A stretch of 63,836 bases of DNA from IMG/VR virus record IMGVR_UViG_3300032285_000409, positions 1 through 63,836 of that record; one strand, 5' to 3'. Below are positions 8,331 to 18,716 of the stretch, piece by piece (the first letter of the stretch is position 1; every line of letters begins with the position of its first letter). The notes under the pieces were generated by a model. The model was not told the origin of the DNA. It searched no databases and was given only the letters and a program-made list of their open reading frames with translations. Source of the DNA: a virus. The position numbers and the translations under genes were made by a program.

Positions 8331-11300
8331 CAATCAAGTTGAAGCGTTTCAAGAAACGGTCAGCCGTGTCTTGTTTGGCCTTCTCCAACTCCTCCCTGCG
8401 CACTGCTTTTTGAGCGGCTGTAAGGTCGTTGCGGGATTCGAGCCTGCGCATGTCAAGGTTGATGCGCCCAATTGCCTGCTGGTACTGGCCTGCTGCTTGC
8501 GCAGACTGTATCTCAGCGCGGTGGCGTTCAAAAAACTCTTTGGCTTCGTCGGGGCGACCTTCTTTGCGCATGCTGTTGTACGTGTTACGAGCTTGCTCAG
8601 ACGCTTTGGCCAGTCGGTACATGGTGTCGGAATCAGCGCCGCCGTAAGTTTTCTGGAACATACCGCCAAAGAACGGCAGATCAGACGCACGCATCTCAGG
8701 AGCCTCGCCCTTGCCTGCTGGAGCAAAAAGCTGGTTGGCTGCGGCAAACGCCGCCAACGGCCCAACACCCAGATACGCTCGGGTAAGGTGCTCAATCTGA
8801 ACAGGGGACAGCAGCGGAAGGGCTTTGCTCAACTGCTTGGCAAACTCAGTGGTGTTTGAGTTGTACCGTTGCGTAATGTCCAAGTTCTCCATACGCGCAG
8901 ACTCGATGGGTGCACCGCTGAATGTGTTCTTGTTCATCCAGACTTCGTAGACAGGCTTAACCATCTGCGGCAACCCGCTCGATGACCAGCCGGGTATGGA
9001 CTGCAAGAACATATTGCGCACAGCTTCCCACTGCTCTTGGGTGTTGGTCTCTGCCTTCATGGCGTCCACTGCCGCTACTGCCAGCGAGAAGAAGTAACCC
9101 GCCTCGAACGGTGTAGGAATCTTGACGGGTTCATCAACCCCCGGCAAGTGCAGGAAGAAGTTGGTGTACTTGTCCCGAGGACGTGCGTTCTTGAACGTCT
9201 TGTCGTCGTCCATCGCCATCGCATAGAGCAAACCCGTACCAAACAAAAACACGGCGTTGTTGAAGAACTTGCGCTTGATGTCGAGTTGTTCTTGGTACGG
9301 CATCTGGCCTTTGGCGGCTTTGTACAGCACGTTCAAGCCCTGAATCTGCGCGTTCAAGAACGGGATCAGGCGGTTGCCGTACTGCACTACAGGGTTCAAA
9401 CCGCGCTTGTAAAAGTTCATGGACTCCATCGTCATCATGTCTGCCTGAACCTCAGACAAACCGTTGGCAATAGCGTTTTCGTACACAAGCACGCGGGTAC
9501 TAGCATCGGCACGCATTGCCGCCTTGTCCATCGCCGCAAACACTTTGTTCAGCGTTGACTGGTCACGCTCGTCTGCCATTTGCAGCGCAATCTTTGACAC
9601 GTCGTCAGCATCCCCTGTAAAGATACCGCTTTGAATCAAACCTTTTTCAATCAACTTAGCAGCCGTGGCGCTGCTGCCTTGGTACTGGCGAATAAACTCA
9701 CGCCCAGCTTTGGCAACTGCCCGCAGCGGGCCGTAATTCAAACCGGCAGTGAACGAAGATGCCATTGGGTCACGAATCAACTGGCGCAAGATGTAGGGAG
9801 GCATGCGGGTAACACCCGAGCGCAGCACATCAGAGAACGCACTAGCCATTTTCAAGAACGCAGGCAGCGGCAAGTGTGCGCCTTCCATGCTCTTAACCAC
9901 CAGTTCAGCGGGCACACCTTCAGCCAACGTGCCTTTGGTGTCGATCTCAATCCAACGCTTGCCGTTGTCCTTGGGGTCGTTTAAATCAGGCTCACTGTTG
10001 AAACGGAACACTTTGTTACTGGCAGGGCCATCACCTTTGCGAATAGCCATCTTGTCACCGGGCTTGCCGGTAATCGTGTTGACCTCACCTTTGCCTTTAC
10101 CCATTGCCTGCAAACCGTAAGCCACAGACTTCTTGGCCATGTTCGTCAGCGCCATATCTGTCAGCAGCAACGTGTTGCGATACAGCGACTCGTTCAGGGG
10201 CATGAGCTTTTCTTCGCCACCTTTGAGTGCGTTGAGATACGGTTGGTTTTTGATGTCGCCAATGCTGACAGACACATCGTCCGAGAAAACCAACTCAGCC
10301 ATACCGTTATCACGCACGCGGTAGAAAGGCACATAGTCGCCCTCACGCAACAACTTGGCAGCCAACGCTTTGGGGATAGCGCCGGACTCAGCCGCAAAGT
10401 TAATAAGCCCCTCGTTGTATGCGTTGTACTTATTGCGGACGTTTTCAAGCGCAGCTTTGAGCGCAGGGTCAGCGTTAACTTGGTTCATCACGGCCTGAAG
10501 TTCTTCTTCAGTCACGCCCAAAGCACCTGTATCAAGACGCGATACACCCTTGTTCAACGCACGGTGTGCAGCCAAATACGAGGTAGCAAGGTTGACTTTG
10601 GCCTGTGGCGTATCTCTAGGAACGTCAGCTATGGCTTTCAGCACATCTTTGCCGGAGTTTTTGTTGGTGCTGCGAACACCGTAAAAACCTTTTTCGTCTT
10701 TGTAAAACTCCAACGGCCCACTGTTCATCACCGTAAATACCTGCGGCAATTTTTGGTCAGCTTTCAGTACGTTGTACATTGCCTGCTCAAACAGCCTGTC
10801 ATCCCCATGTTTGAGAACTTCGCGCAATCCAGCACGCATATCCACGCCCTGCATTTCAGCTTCGAGGGCTACGTTGTTACCCATGCGCTCTTTAAAGGTC
10901 TTGGGCTGGGCAATGATTTTTCCAGCCAGAGCGTCGAGCGGCGATGCCGCCTGTGCAGCCGATGCTGCTGCAACGGGGGCGCTGATCTTTTTGGATGGCA
11001 GGTATAGCTGCTCAACCAGCTTGCTGGCTTGTTCGCTGGTGGTCTTGATACCAACCAAACGCATCAAAGCAGAGAACATGCGCAAGTACCAAGGCTTCTT
11101 GTCCAATAGAGCACGGAACTCGGCATTGGATTGCACCTCAGACACAAACTCTTTCAAGTTCTTGCGGGCATACTGGCCTTCAAACTTGGGGTCTTTCTGC
11201 ACTTGTGCGTGCATGGCAGCAAGCTCTTGCTTGGCCTTGCGCTGGTCAGGCGTCAACTCAGCATCTGGCATCTCCAACGCACGCATGGTGGCAGCGTGGG

Positions 11301-14300
11301 TCACTTCGTGGATGATGTCTTCTTCCGACAGTTCTGCCGGACGGAAGATAACCGTGTTGGTGCGTGGGTCGTACGCCGCAGGGATAGGTTCGCCTTTGTC
11401 CGTCAGGTTAGGATCAAACGCTACCTTGGTGCGCAGAACAAACGGGCGCAGTGCTTCGGCGTTTTTGCGAATCAACGGGTTCTCAGAGGCTTTCGACAGG
11501 CTGTCCAGCGCATCCAACAGACGCCCATCAAGCAAGGCTTCTTCGGTCGGCAAGTCCACCATCGTGCGGGTAGCTGTGCTGTACTGCACAGGCTCAAGCT
11601 CGTTGTATACGTCGCCAACGGCCTGTTCAGCCCTAGTAACGGGCGCTCCCTCAAGGTCTTGCGTAACCGCTTCGGCAGCTTCTTCTGTAGCCGTAGGCAT
11701 CGTGGCCTTGAGCTTTTCGCGCTCATGCGCCCGCATCATGTCGTCAATACGCTTCTCAATGCGGTCACGAGCATCCACGGCAGCGTCAAAGTCAGACTGT
11801 GCCAAGGCAATACGGGCCGCATCGTTAGCTTGTTCAGCTTCATCCAAACGGGTAGCCGCTGCGCGGATGTCCGCCTGCACTTCACGAAGGTTTTCACGCT
11901 GGGCAATGATGGCCAATGTCGGGCCGCTGCCAAGCAAACGCTCACCTTCAGCCACACGAGCATCAATCTCCGACTTGCTCAAGTTGGTCGTGGCTTCTTT
12001 GTACTTTTCTTCAAGCTCGTCTTTGCGCTTGCCCTTGGCTGCGGACAGTTGTTTTTTCAACGTAGCCAAACTAATGGCGTTGGCGGCATCCACGGAAAGG
12101 TCAAACGTGCGCAGACGAACAGCGCCAACTTGTGTTGGGCGGTTGCCTTTGCCAATTGCTTCACGCGATTCAGGCGTGCCAGTAACAAACTGCGACGGGG
12201 CTTGTTTGCTTGTGCGAACCACCGGGCCTTCACGACGACGCGCACTGCGGGTACCGGGTGCAACGGGTTGCGTAGCCTCACGAGCCACAGCTTCGCCGGG
12301 TTCAATGGGGGTAGTAACTCGTTCGCCAAGCTCTTGCACTTGTTGCACTTGGCGTTCAAAGTCTTGAACACGCAACGTAGCACGGCGCACAGCCACAGGA
12401 TCGCCAGACTTGCGGGCGTCTGCCAGTTCTTTTTCAGCAATACCCAGCATCTTGCGGGCGTTGGTGCTGGCAGCTTGTGCCAGCTTGGCGGTCGTGTCAA
12501 TCTCGCGGCGGACACCGGGCAAACCCAAACCTTCACGAGCACGTTGCAGCGCAGCGCGTTCTGCGGCATCGGATGTCGTAGCCTCTTCTTCTGCCAAAAG
12601 TTTGGCCCTGCGTTCAGCTTGCAACTTCTCAGCCGCATCGTCCAGCTTCTTCTGCATACCCTTCTGGGTGCGCACAAGCTCGTTGATCTTGGCGTTGAGC
12701 GCAGGCATTTGAGCCGTCAACCCCGCCAACTTCTCGCCTTCTTGAATCAGCGTCTGGCGTAAGTCGTTGCCAAAAGTCTTAAGCAACGTAAGCTGCTCGG
12801 CTCGGGCAACCATGTACTTCTGCTGCGTCTCACGATGCTCACCGCTCAAGAAGTCAGAGTACTTATCAAACGCCTGATCTATCTTGAACTGCGCGTTAGA
12901 AAGTTTGGCCGCAGTAGTACCGGTATAGGGCGCGGCATAGATAGCGTCATGTTTGGCTTGTGCGTCTTGCACAGCTTGATAGAGTTTGCTGACCTCTGTC
13001 TCGGCAAACGTAATGTCCGCAGCCGCTTCTACCACCTTCTTGTTGGTGTCGGTGATGAGGGCGTTGAACTTGTCAGGCGCAACATCTTTGTACGCCTTCT
13101 CAACATTCTTGAAGTTGTCTGCCACTTCGGGATGCGCGGCATCCAAAGCCGTGCGTAGCTTAGACAGTTCTTCATCGGTAGCCGTAGCCACGTTCTCTGG
13201 ATACACTTGTTTGAGCGTACCTTCCAATTGTTTGTACCGTTCCGACGCCTTGGCAATTTCTTTCTGCAAATTGTTGCGCTTGGTCTCGGTGCTTTCTGCC
13301 AACGAACCCAAGTCTCTTACGGGTTGCGCAAAAGTTTTCTGTGCCTCTACGACAGCGGTGTGTGCTTTTTCAACCTTGTTTGTGGGCGACAGCGTTTGTT
13401 TTGTCTTAGCAACCGGTTTGAGACCCCAGCTTGACAGCTTTTTAGGTTCAGTGCGGACGTTGCCATAAACATTTTTGTAACCCTTACCTTCGGTAAGACG
13501 CTTTGCTTCGGCTGTGCCGGGCGCTTCTCCGGCAATAACTGCCTGTTGCTGCTCGTACGCACGCGCACGCGATTCCAGCTTATTAATTTCAGCTTGCACT
13601 TTTTCTTGTTGGACAAGCGTCTGCTGCAACGCGGCTCGAACTGCTTTTACGTTCTTGCCTTTTACTAAGTTGTTGAACTTTTTGATGTCTCGTTCAAGCT
13701 GCTGGTAGTACGCTTTGTCCGCAGGCGTTTCTTGCTTTTTCTGCGGGTGCTGTACGCTCAAAATTTTGATTAGCTCGGGTGCCATGCCAGCGGTCTGATC
13801 GGTTTCAACCCGATGGATGTCAAGCTCTTCTTGTTTCTGAACGGCAACCTGTCGCAAGTACCTTGTAGGGTCACCCGCTTGGTCAGCAATAGCGCGGCGC
13901 AGGCTCTCTTCTTCGTTGCGCAAGTTCACCAGTTTTGTGAGCGCCGTTTTCAAAGCCGCTTCTTCTACAGGACGAACACCAGCTTTGCGTTCAAACCCGG
14001 GCAATGTGCGTTGCTTACGTGAAACTTCTTCTTGCTGGCGATCAGCTTCGCGCTGCGCTGCAAAGGCGTCGTAGCGTTCACTGACTTTGCCGGACACGCG
14101 TTCCAGTTCTTTTTCAGTGCGCTCGATTTCGTCTTCAATGTTGCGCAGGCTGGGTGTGTCTTTGGAATACTTGTCCACCAAAGCCTGAAGCTGTGGCGTT
14201 TGTGCAATCTGCTGGCGACGTGTCAGGTCTTGTTTGATCTGGTCACGGCGGTCGTACAAGTCTTTGAGGTCTGCACGGATGCTGTTGGCTTCGCCTCGAA

Positions 14301-17001
14301 CTTCTTCCAACGGGCCAAACAAGTCGGTTTGTTCTTCGGCACGGGCACGGGGCTGCGCCAAATCGGATGCGCGGTTGTACGTTGCACGAATGTTGGCAAT
14401 GTCACGCTGCAAAAACTCACGCAGTTCTTTCAGGGCACTAAGCTCCAGAACTTTTTCTTTGTCCGTGGGACGGCCAGCTTTTTGAATGCGCTCGTTAAGT
14501 TCTTCAAGATTCTCTTGGGCACCGCGCAGCTTTGTCAGTTGTTCTTGCGCTGCCTCAATAGGCGACAACTGTGCAGCAGTCGGAGCGGGTGCTTGTCGGA
14601 CAGGGCGCTTCTCACCAGCACGCACAATGCGGCTGGGTGCTTCCGTTGGCTGAACGGCACGGGGCAACAAACGGTCAATCAGATCTTCAACACGGGCGTT
14701 AATTAACTGCGTGTTGCTCGGGCCTTCTTCTGCGCGGGTAACACGGGAATACTTTTGCCCAAGCTCAATGCGGCGCTGCACATCATCCAAGGCCGCTTGC
14801 TTGGCCTTCAGTTCCAAGTTTGTGTTGGTCGTATCAGTGCCAGCTTTTTGTTCTGCCTGCGCTTGCTTCTGCAAACCTTTGATCTCATCCTGCAACGAGT
14901 CACGCACGCGCTCCCGATCCATCTGGTACTCAACACTGTCAGGCTTGAGTCGCAGTTTTTGCCAGTCCTGATTGTGGTTGTGGGACATGGTGAGCGTTGT
15001 GCCTTTGCGCACCACCTTGGTGACATCAAAGTTTTTGAGCAAGTCTCGGGCTTGCTGCAAGTCACGCTCTTTGCGGGCTTGTTTAACAGCCGTTGAACCA
15101 AACTCAGGTTCTTTGTAGGCGGCAATCTTTTGCAAACCAGCCACTTCGTTGCGCACTTTTTCACGCGCTTGGCGGGAATCTGCAATAGCGTTGGCAATCT
15201 CAGCATCACGTTGCGCCATCTGGGCTTGTGTGTCGGCTGAAAAAAAGTCGGGCTGACGCTCTAGTTCTTTCAGTTGCACCAGTTTTGAACGCAGCTTGGC
15301 GGCATCTTCTGGTTGTGACACCCCGAGTTCTTGCAGTTTGGCAATTTCATTGCGCAGCTTGTTAGCATCGGCCTTGGGCGCGGCAACGGTTGTCTTTGCC
15401 ACAAACGGTTCAAACTTTGCCAGTTCTTGTTGGGCGTTAGAGTAGCGGTCAAAAGAGTCCAGCGCCGCTTGCATCTCGTCCGGCGTTTTGGCATCAGCAA
15501 GGTTCTGCTGCGCTTGCTCAACATACTGGTTCAAACGGGCGTTTGTTGCGGCGTAATCTTCTTGCGACGGCACCAGTTTGCTGATTGACTGCTCCAAGTC
15601 GTACCGCTGGTTGGTCAGAATCTGACGCTCTTGCGGTGTTGTGGCAGCTTTGATCTTGGCATCCAACTCACCCGCTTGATCTGCCAACCGTTGCACTTGC
15701 GCCATAGGCGTCAGGTCTTGGACTTCAGGCGCACCAAACAAATCTTGCTGGGCACCGGGCTGTTTCATGATCTCAGCACGGCGGGCGTCTTCTACTTGCT
15801 GCGCTTCCTGCGCCTGTATTTGTGGCAGCACGGAGCGGTAGTTTGCTACTGCTTCACTGAACTCAGGGGATGCTTTGAGTTGGGACAGCTTTTGGCGGGC
15901 CTCCCGCACATCTGCTTGCGCAGCAAAATCGTTTTTGGCAGGCTTTACGTCTGCCTGTTTTTGCAACTCTTCAATCTGCTTTTGCAAATCGTCGTAAGTA
16001 GTTTTAGCCTGCGTCACAAACTCAGGGGTTTGTTTGAAGGCTTCTTTCTCAGCGGCTTGTTGATCAGCCAACTGCTGCGCCTGTTGATCTGCGGCAACCC
16101 TAGCTTGTTTGGCAACGGCAGCTTCCTGTCCAGCTTGTTTGCTGCGCTCCACGTAACGACCGGCAGGGGCCAGCGCACCGCCAAGGACGGCACCGCCTAT
16201 CAAACTGTCCCAGTACTCGTTGCGGGCTTTTTCGTCGGTCAGGTTCAAACCTGCCTGCATGCGCTCAAGAACCTGTTGTCCGGCTTCCGTCAGGCCTTCA
16301 GCCCCCATAGCCGTACCGGTGGCTTTGGCGTAGTCCGTTGCCACTTTGGACAAGGCTTGCTTGGCAATTTGTTCTGCGCCTGCGTCGGTGACTTGTTTGC
16401 CCGCAGCACCCATGATGCCCCGAATACCCGGAAGCATTTTGAAGCTGACAATATCAAGGGCTGCTTGAGGAACCGCCGCCAGAGCAGCAGAACCAAGCTC
16501 GGTCTGCCCGAGCTTTTTGCCCTCTTCCATTTGACGCGATATGTTGGAGCCGGTGAACTGCGCAGCAGAAGCCAAACCAGCCAAACCCAAACCAGCCGCA
16601 CCGGGGGCTAAACCCGCAACAACGGGCGCTGCCATGTACGGCAGTGAGCCACCCAACAGTTCTTTGACTTTTGTGAAAGGCGCTTCACCAAAGGTTTCAG
16701 TGGGCTTGAAGGTTTTCTTTTTGTACTCTTCTTGCTCTTGGATGTACTTTTCGGCAGCAGCCTCATCCATCAAGCCAGTACGTCCGGCAAGCGCGGCAAC
16801 GTCGCCTTTAAGTCCGGCAATGCCTGCTTTGAGGGCTGGTGTAAACCCTGACTGGGGTTGTTGCGCTGGGGCAGTTTCTTCTTTCTGCAACCCAAACGCG
16901 TCAGGGTACATGCGCTTGGCACGCTCCCAAGTGTCTTCGGGAGTTTCCCCCTCGCGGATCGTTACTGTGGAACCGTCTGGAAGCGGAAGTGCTTTTGCCA
17001 T
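8317..17001 (-). CDS. Giant internal virion (polyvalent-type) protein with metalloprotease motif
   Basis: At 2894 residues this is the largest gene and the last one of the late arm. It opens with LPDGSTVTIREGETPEDTWERAKRMYPDAFG. A hydrophobic Ala/Gly segment (about 110-185) follows that could enter a membrane. Then come well over 1000 residues of Gln/Ala/Glu/Lys-rich coiled coil, a zincin motif H1898-E-V-T-H1902, and a C-terminal globular part with NPVVQYGNRLIPFLNAQIQG resembling the large polyvalent protein-associated LPD38 region. Proteins of this kind are packaged in podovirus heads and ejected with the DNA. The start follows GGTGAAAAC. It could process host cell-wall or membrane proteins during entry; that is inference. 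Confidence 0.85.
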   Translation of the reverse strand: MAKALPLPDGSTVTIREGETPEDTWERAKRMYPDAFGLQKEETAPAQQPQSGFTPALKAGIAGLKGDVAALAGRTGLMDEAAAEKYIQEQEEYKKKTFKPTETFGEAPFTKVKELLGGSLPYMAAPVVAGLAPGAAGLGLAGLASAAQFTGSNISRQMEEGKKLGQTELGSAALAAVPQAALDIVSFKMLPGIRGIMGAAGKQVTDAGAEQIAKQALSKVATDYAKATGTAMGAEGLTEAGQQVLERMQAGLNLTDEKARNEYWDSLIGGAVLGGALAPAGRYVERSKQAGQEAAVAKQARVAADQQAQQLADQQAAEKEAFKQTPEFVTQAKTTYDDLQKQIEELQKQADVKPAKNDFAAQADVREARQKLSQLKASPEFSEAVANYRSVLPQIQAQEAQQVEDARRAEIMKQPGAQQDLFGAPEVQDLTPMAQVQRLADQAGELDAKIKAATTPQERQILTNQRYDLEQSISKLVPSQEDYAATNARLNQYVEQAQQNLADAKTPDEMQAALDSFDRYSNAQQELAKFEPFVAKTTVAAPKADANKLRNEIAKLQELGVSQPEDAAKLRSKLVQLKELERQPDFFSADTQAQMAQRDAEIANAIADSRQAREKVRNEVAGLQKIAAYKEPEFGSTAVKQARKERDLQQARDLLKNFDVTKVVRKGTTLTMSHNHNQDWQKLRLKPDSVEYQMDRERVRDSLQDEIKGLQKQAQAEQKAGTDTTNTNLELKAKQAALDDVQRRIELGQKYSRVTRAEEGPSNTQLINARVEDLIDRLLPRAVQPTEAPSRIVRAGEKRPVRQAPAPTAAQLSPIEAAQEQLTKLRGAQENLEELNERIQKAGRPTDKEKVLELSALKELREFLQRDIANIRATYNRASDLAQPRARAEEQTDLFGPLEEVRGEANSIRADLKDLYDRRDQIKQDLTRRQQIAQTPQLQALVDKYSKDTPSLRNIEDEIERTEKELERVSGKVSERYDAFAAQREADRQQEEVSRKQRTLPGFERKAGVRPVEEAALKTALTKLVNLRNEEESLRRAIADQAGDPTRYLRQVAVQKQEELDIHRVETDQTAGMAPELIKILSVQHPQKKQETPADKAYYQQLERDIKKFNNLVKGKNVKAVRAALQQTLVQQEKVQAEINKLESRARAYEQQQAVIAGEAPGTAEAKRLTEGKGYKNVYGNVRTEPKKLSSWGLKPVAKTKQTLSPTNKVEKAHTAVVEAQKTFAQPVRDLGSLAESTETKRNNLQKEIAKASERYKQLEGTLKQVYPENVATATDEELSKLRTALDAAHPEVADNFKNVEKAYKDVAPDKFNALITDTNKKVVEAAADITFAETEVSKLYQAVQDAQAKHDAIYAAPYTGTTAAKLSNAQFKIDQAFDKYSDFLSGEHRETQQKYMVARAEQLTLLKTFGNDLRQTLIQEGEKLAGLTAQMPALNAKINELVRTQKGMQKKLDDAAEKLQAERRAKLLAEEEATTSDAAERAALQRAREGLGLPGVRREIDTTAKLAQAASTNARKMLGIAEKELADARKSGDPVAVRRATLRVQDFERQVQQVQELGERVTTPIEPGEAVAREATQPVAPGTRSARRREGPVVRTSKQAPSQFVTGTPESREAIGKGNRPTQVGAVRLRTFDLSVDAANAISLATLKKQLSAAKGKRKDELEEKYKEATTNLSKSEIDARVAEGERLLGSGPTLAIIAQRENLREVQADIRAAATRLDEAEQANDAARIALAQSDFDAAVDARDRIEKRIDDMMRAHEREKLKATMPTATEEAAEAVTQDLEGAPVTRAEQAVGDVYNELEPVQYSTATRTMVDLPTEEALLDGRLLDALDSLSKASENPLIRKNAEALRPFVLRTKVAFDPNLTDKGEPIPAAYDPRTNTVIFRPAELSEEDIIHEVTHAATMRALEMPDAELTPDQRKAKQELAAMHAQVQKDPKFEGQYARKNLKEFVSEVQSNAEFRALLDKKPWYLRMFSALMRLVGIKTTSEQASKLVEQLYLPSKKISAPVAAASAAQAASPLDALAGKIIAQPKTFKERMGNNVALEAEMQGVDMRAGLREVLKHGDDRLFEQAMYNVLKADQKLPQVFTVMNSGPLEFYKDEKGFYGVRSTNKNSGKDVLKAIADVPRDTPQAKVNLATSYLAAHRALNKGVSRLDTGALGVTEEELQAVMNQVNADPALKAALENVRNKYNAYNEGLINFAAESGAIPKALAAKLLREGDYVPFYRVRDNGMAELVFSDDVSVSIGDIKNQPYLNALKGGEEKLMPLNESLYRNTLLLTDMALTNMAKKSVAYGLQAMGKGKGEVNTITGKPGDKMAIRKGDGPASNKVFRFNSEPDLNDPKDNGKRWIEIDTKGTLAEGVPAELVVKSMEGAHLPLPAFLKMASAFSDVLRSGVTRMPPYILRQLIRDPMASSFTAGLNYGPLRAVAKAGREFIRQYQGSSATAAKLIEKGLIQSGIFTGDADDVSKIALQMADERDQSTLNKVFAAMDKAAMRADASTRVLVYENAIANGLSEVQADMMTMESMNFYKRGLNPVVQYGNRLIPFLNAQIQGLNVLYKAAKGQMPYQEQLDIKRKFFNNAVFLFGTGLLYAMAMDDDKTFKNARPRDKYTNFFLHLPGVDEPVKIPTPFEAGYFFSLAVAAVDAMKAETNTQEQWEAVRNMFLQSIPGWSSSGLPQMVKPVYEVWMNKNTFSGAPIESARMENLDITQRYNSNTTEFAKQLSKALPLLSPVQIEHLTRAYLGVGPLAAFAAANQLFAPAGKGEAPEMRASDLPFFGGMFQKTYGGADSDTMYRLAKASEQARNTYNSMRKEGRPDEAKEFFERHRAEIQSAQAAGQYQQAIGRINLDMRRLESRNDLTAAQKAVRREELEKAKQDTADRFLKRFNLIANRA

Positions 17002-17050
17002 GTTTTCACCAAATTTTTATGGGTAGCAACGGGCTACCGAACCGTGTAAA

Positions 17051-18709
17051 TTATGGGCGAGATTTGCCCGTAGCGTCAACTGCTGCCGGTGGTTTTGACC
17101 CCAGCATTGAGATTTGTTGTATTTGTTGGTAGTACTGTTGCGGCGTCAACATGTTGCCTGCCGTTGTGTCTTTACCAGCCCATGCTTTAAGGTAGTCTTC
17201 GTACGCCTGCTGCATAGTTTTCTTACCGGCTTGAATCTGCGCAACGACTTCCAGACCGGATTTTAATTTGGCTTGCTCAGTGTTGCCAGTACCCAACATC
17301 ATGGCTGTACGGGCTTCGCCGGGCAACATACCAGCAATGTCTTTTTGGCCCTGCACAGTCATAGCAGTGCGTTTGTTCTGTTGTTCTTGTTCAAACACAG
17401 TTAAACGGTTCTGCGACAGTGTTTTGAATACGTCTGTGGCCTGTTGCTCGTTGAGTTTCCACTTATCAGTCAAAGCAGCAACACCCAACTGTTCAGCTTC
17501 AATTGCTGGTTGTTTAATTCTTTGTTGTGCCGCACGACGTTCTTTGTCGTTCATGGTGTTTTCTGTGCGGCGGTATTCTTCAATGCGCCCAAACGCATCA
17601 TCTAACTTGTCTCGTGCTTCAGCCAAATCTTTAAGACCAGCTTTGTACGACTTCAAGCCCACAGTAGCGCCCGCGCCAATATTTTGCAGTGCGTATGGGG
17701 AAGACCCGCCCATGATCGCAAGTCCGGCTTCAATCAAAGCCATTGGCCCGGTTTGAGATTCTTCTTTACCAAGACGTGTTTCGCGCTCTTTCAGTCGCGC
17801 TTCACGGTCTGTAAACGCTTCACCGCGTTTGGCAATATCCGCTTCGAGTTGTGCCAAACCTTCTTTTTCCGCAGCTTCTTTGAGGTTGGCAATACGGGCG
17901 TACCCTTCGGTAAGCTGTGTGGGAACCGACATATTTTGCCCAGAAGCAATAGCTTCGCGTTGCTTTATTGCAGCTTCGGGGGTTAAAGCAATATCAGAAA
18001 TACCACCAGTACGGGGAGCCGCAGGAGCCGCAGGAGCCGCAGGGGGTGCGGGCGGGGTTGGGGGAGGCGTTATTTGTTGCGTTTGTTGGTTTGCACTAGC
18101 GCTGGGGCCAGCCGCAGGAGGTGTCTGGCTGGTGTTTGCCGCAGGCGGAAGAGTTATTGCAGGCGCTGGAGCAGCCGCTGGTGCGGGGGTTTGTGCTTTA
18201 TCCGGTGCATAGTTTTTTGCCGCGCCGCGTTTAGGAGCTTTTTTTGCTTCTTCAAACAAACGCCAAAGCAAAGGCATATCTTCTTGCGAACCTTCTTGCG
18301 GAGTTACGCCAAGTTGCGTTGCTCCGGGGCCAAAACCGGGAATTGCATAAGGCGAACCTGCCGAAGGCATCTGAACTAAACCCTGACTCTGATACCGTGG
18401 AACTTCGCCACCCTCATCAAACGCCACGATGCCGCCTGTAGCCATGCCTTGCAGATTTTGAGCCGGAAGCTGACCGATACCCACGTTTTCGGGCATAGGC
18501 TGTGCCATGCCTGCCAGTTCTTGGTCAACAACTTTGGGTTGCTGGGGCGCGTTCATCTGTGCGCCAGTACGGATTTCTTTACGGCGGTTGGCTTCAGACA
18601 AGGCAAGCGACACGATGTACGGGTCGCTCTTGTTCATCTGGGCGTAACGCTGTAATGCCGCGTCAGGCATGCGGGCCATTTGTGCTGTGATCTGGTTGAC
18701 GTTAATCAT
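17051..18709 (-). CDS. Virion-associated protein with Pro/Ala-rich linker
   Basis: This 552-residue protein begins MINVNQITAQMARMPDAALQRYAQMNKSD, a helical start seen in structural genes of aquatic podoviruses. A Pro/Ala/Thr-rich linker runs from about 165 to 240. A predicted coiled coil of more than 150 residues follows (KEAAEKEGLAQLEADIAKRGEAF and on), then a helical C-terminus. No enzyme motif is visible. It lies between the Gln-rich virion gene and the giant internal protein, in the slot where T7-like phages encode their ejected internal core proteins, so a similar structural role is inferred. Confidence 0.75.
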   Translation of the reverse strand: MINVNQITAQMARMPDAALQRYAQMNKSDPYIVSLALSEANRRKEIRTGAQMNAPQQPKVVDQELAGMAQPMPENVGIGQLPAQNLQGMATGGIVAFDEGGEVPRYQSQGLVQMPSAGSPYAIPGFGPGATQLGVTPQEGSQEDMPLLWRLFEEAKKAPKRGAAKNYAPDKAQTPAPAAAPAPAITLPPAANTSQTPPAAGPSASANQQTQQITPPPTPPAPPAAPAAPAAPRTGGISDIALTPEAAIKQREAIASGQNMSVPTQLTEGYARIANLKEAAEKEGLAQLEADIAKRGEAFTDREARLKERETRLGKEESQTGPMALIEAGLAIMGGSSPYALQNIGAGATVGLKSYKAGLKDLAEARDKLDDAFGRIEEYRRTENTMNDKERRAAQQRIKQPAIEAEQLGVAALTDKWKLNEQQATDVFKTLSQNRLTVFEQEQQNKRTAMTVQGQKDIAGMLPGEARTAMMLGTGNTEQAKLKSGLEVVAQIQAGKKTMQQAYEDYLKAWAGKDTTAGNMLTPQQYYQQIQQISMLGSKPPAAVDATGKSRP

Positions 18710-18716
18710 GTTTGCC

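Noticed and set aside
10772-12762. Open frames of 531 and 543 codons on the plus strand opposite the giant virion gene
   Set aside because: They lie wholly inside the coiled-coil coding region of the minus-strand gene, have no ribosome site and encode Arg/Ser/Cys-rich or His-rich strings typical of antisense frames.
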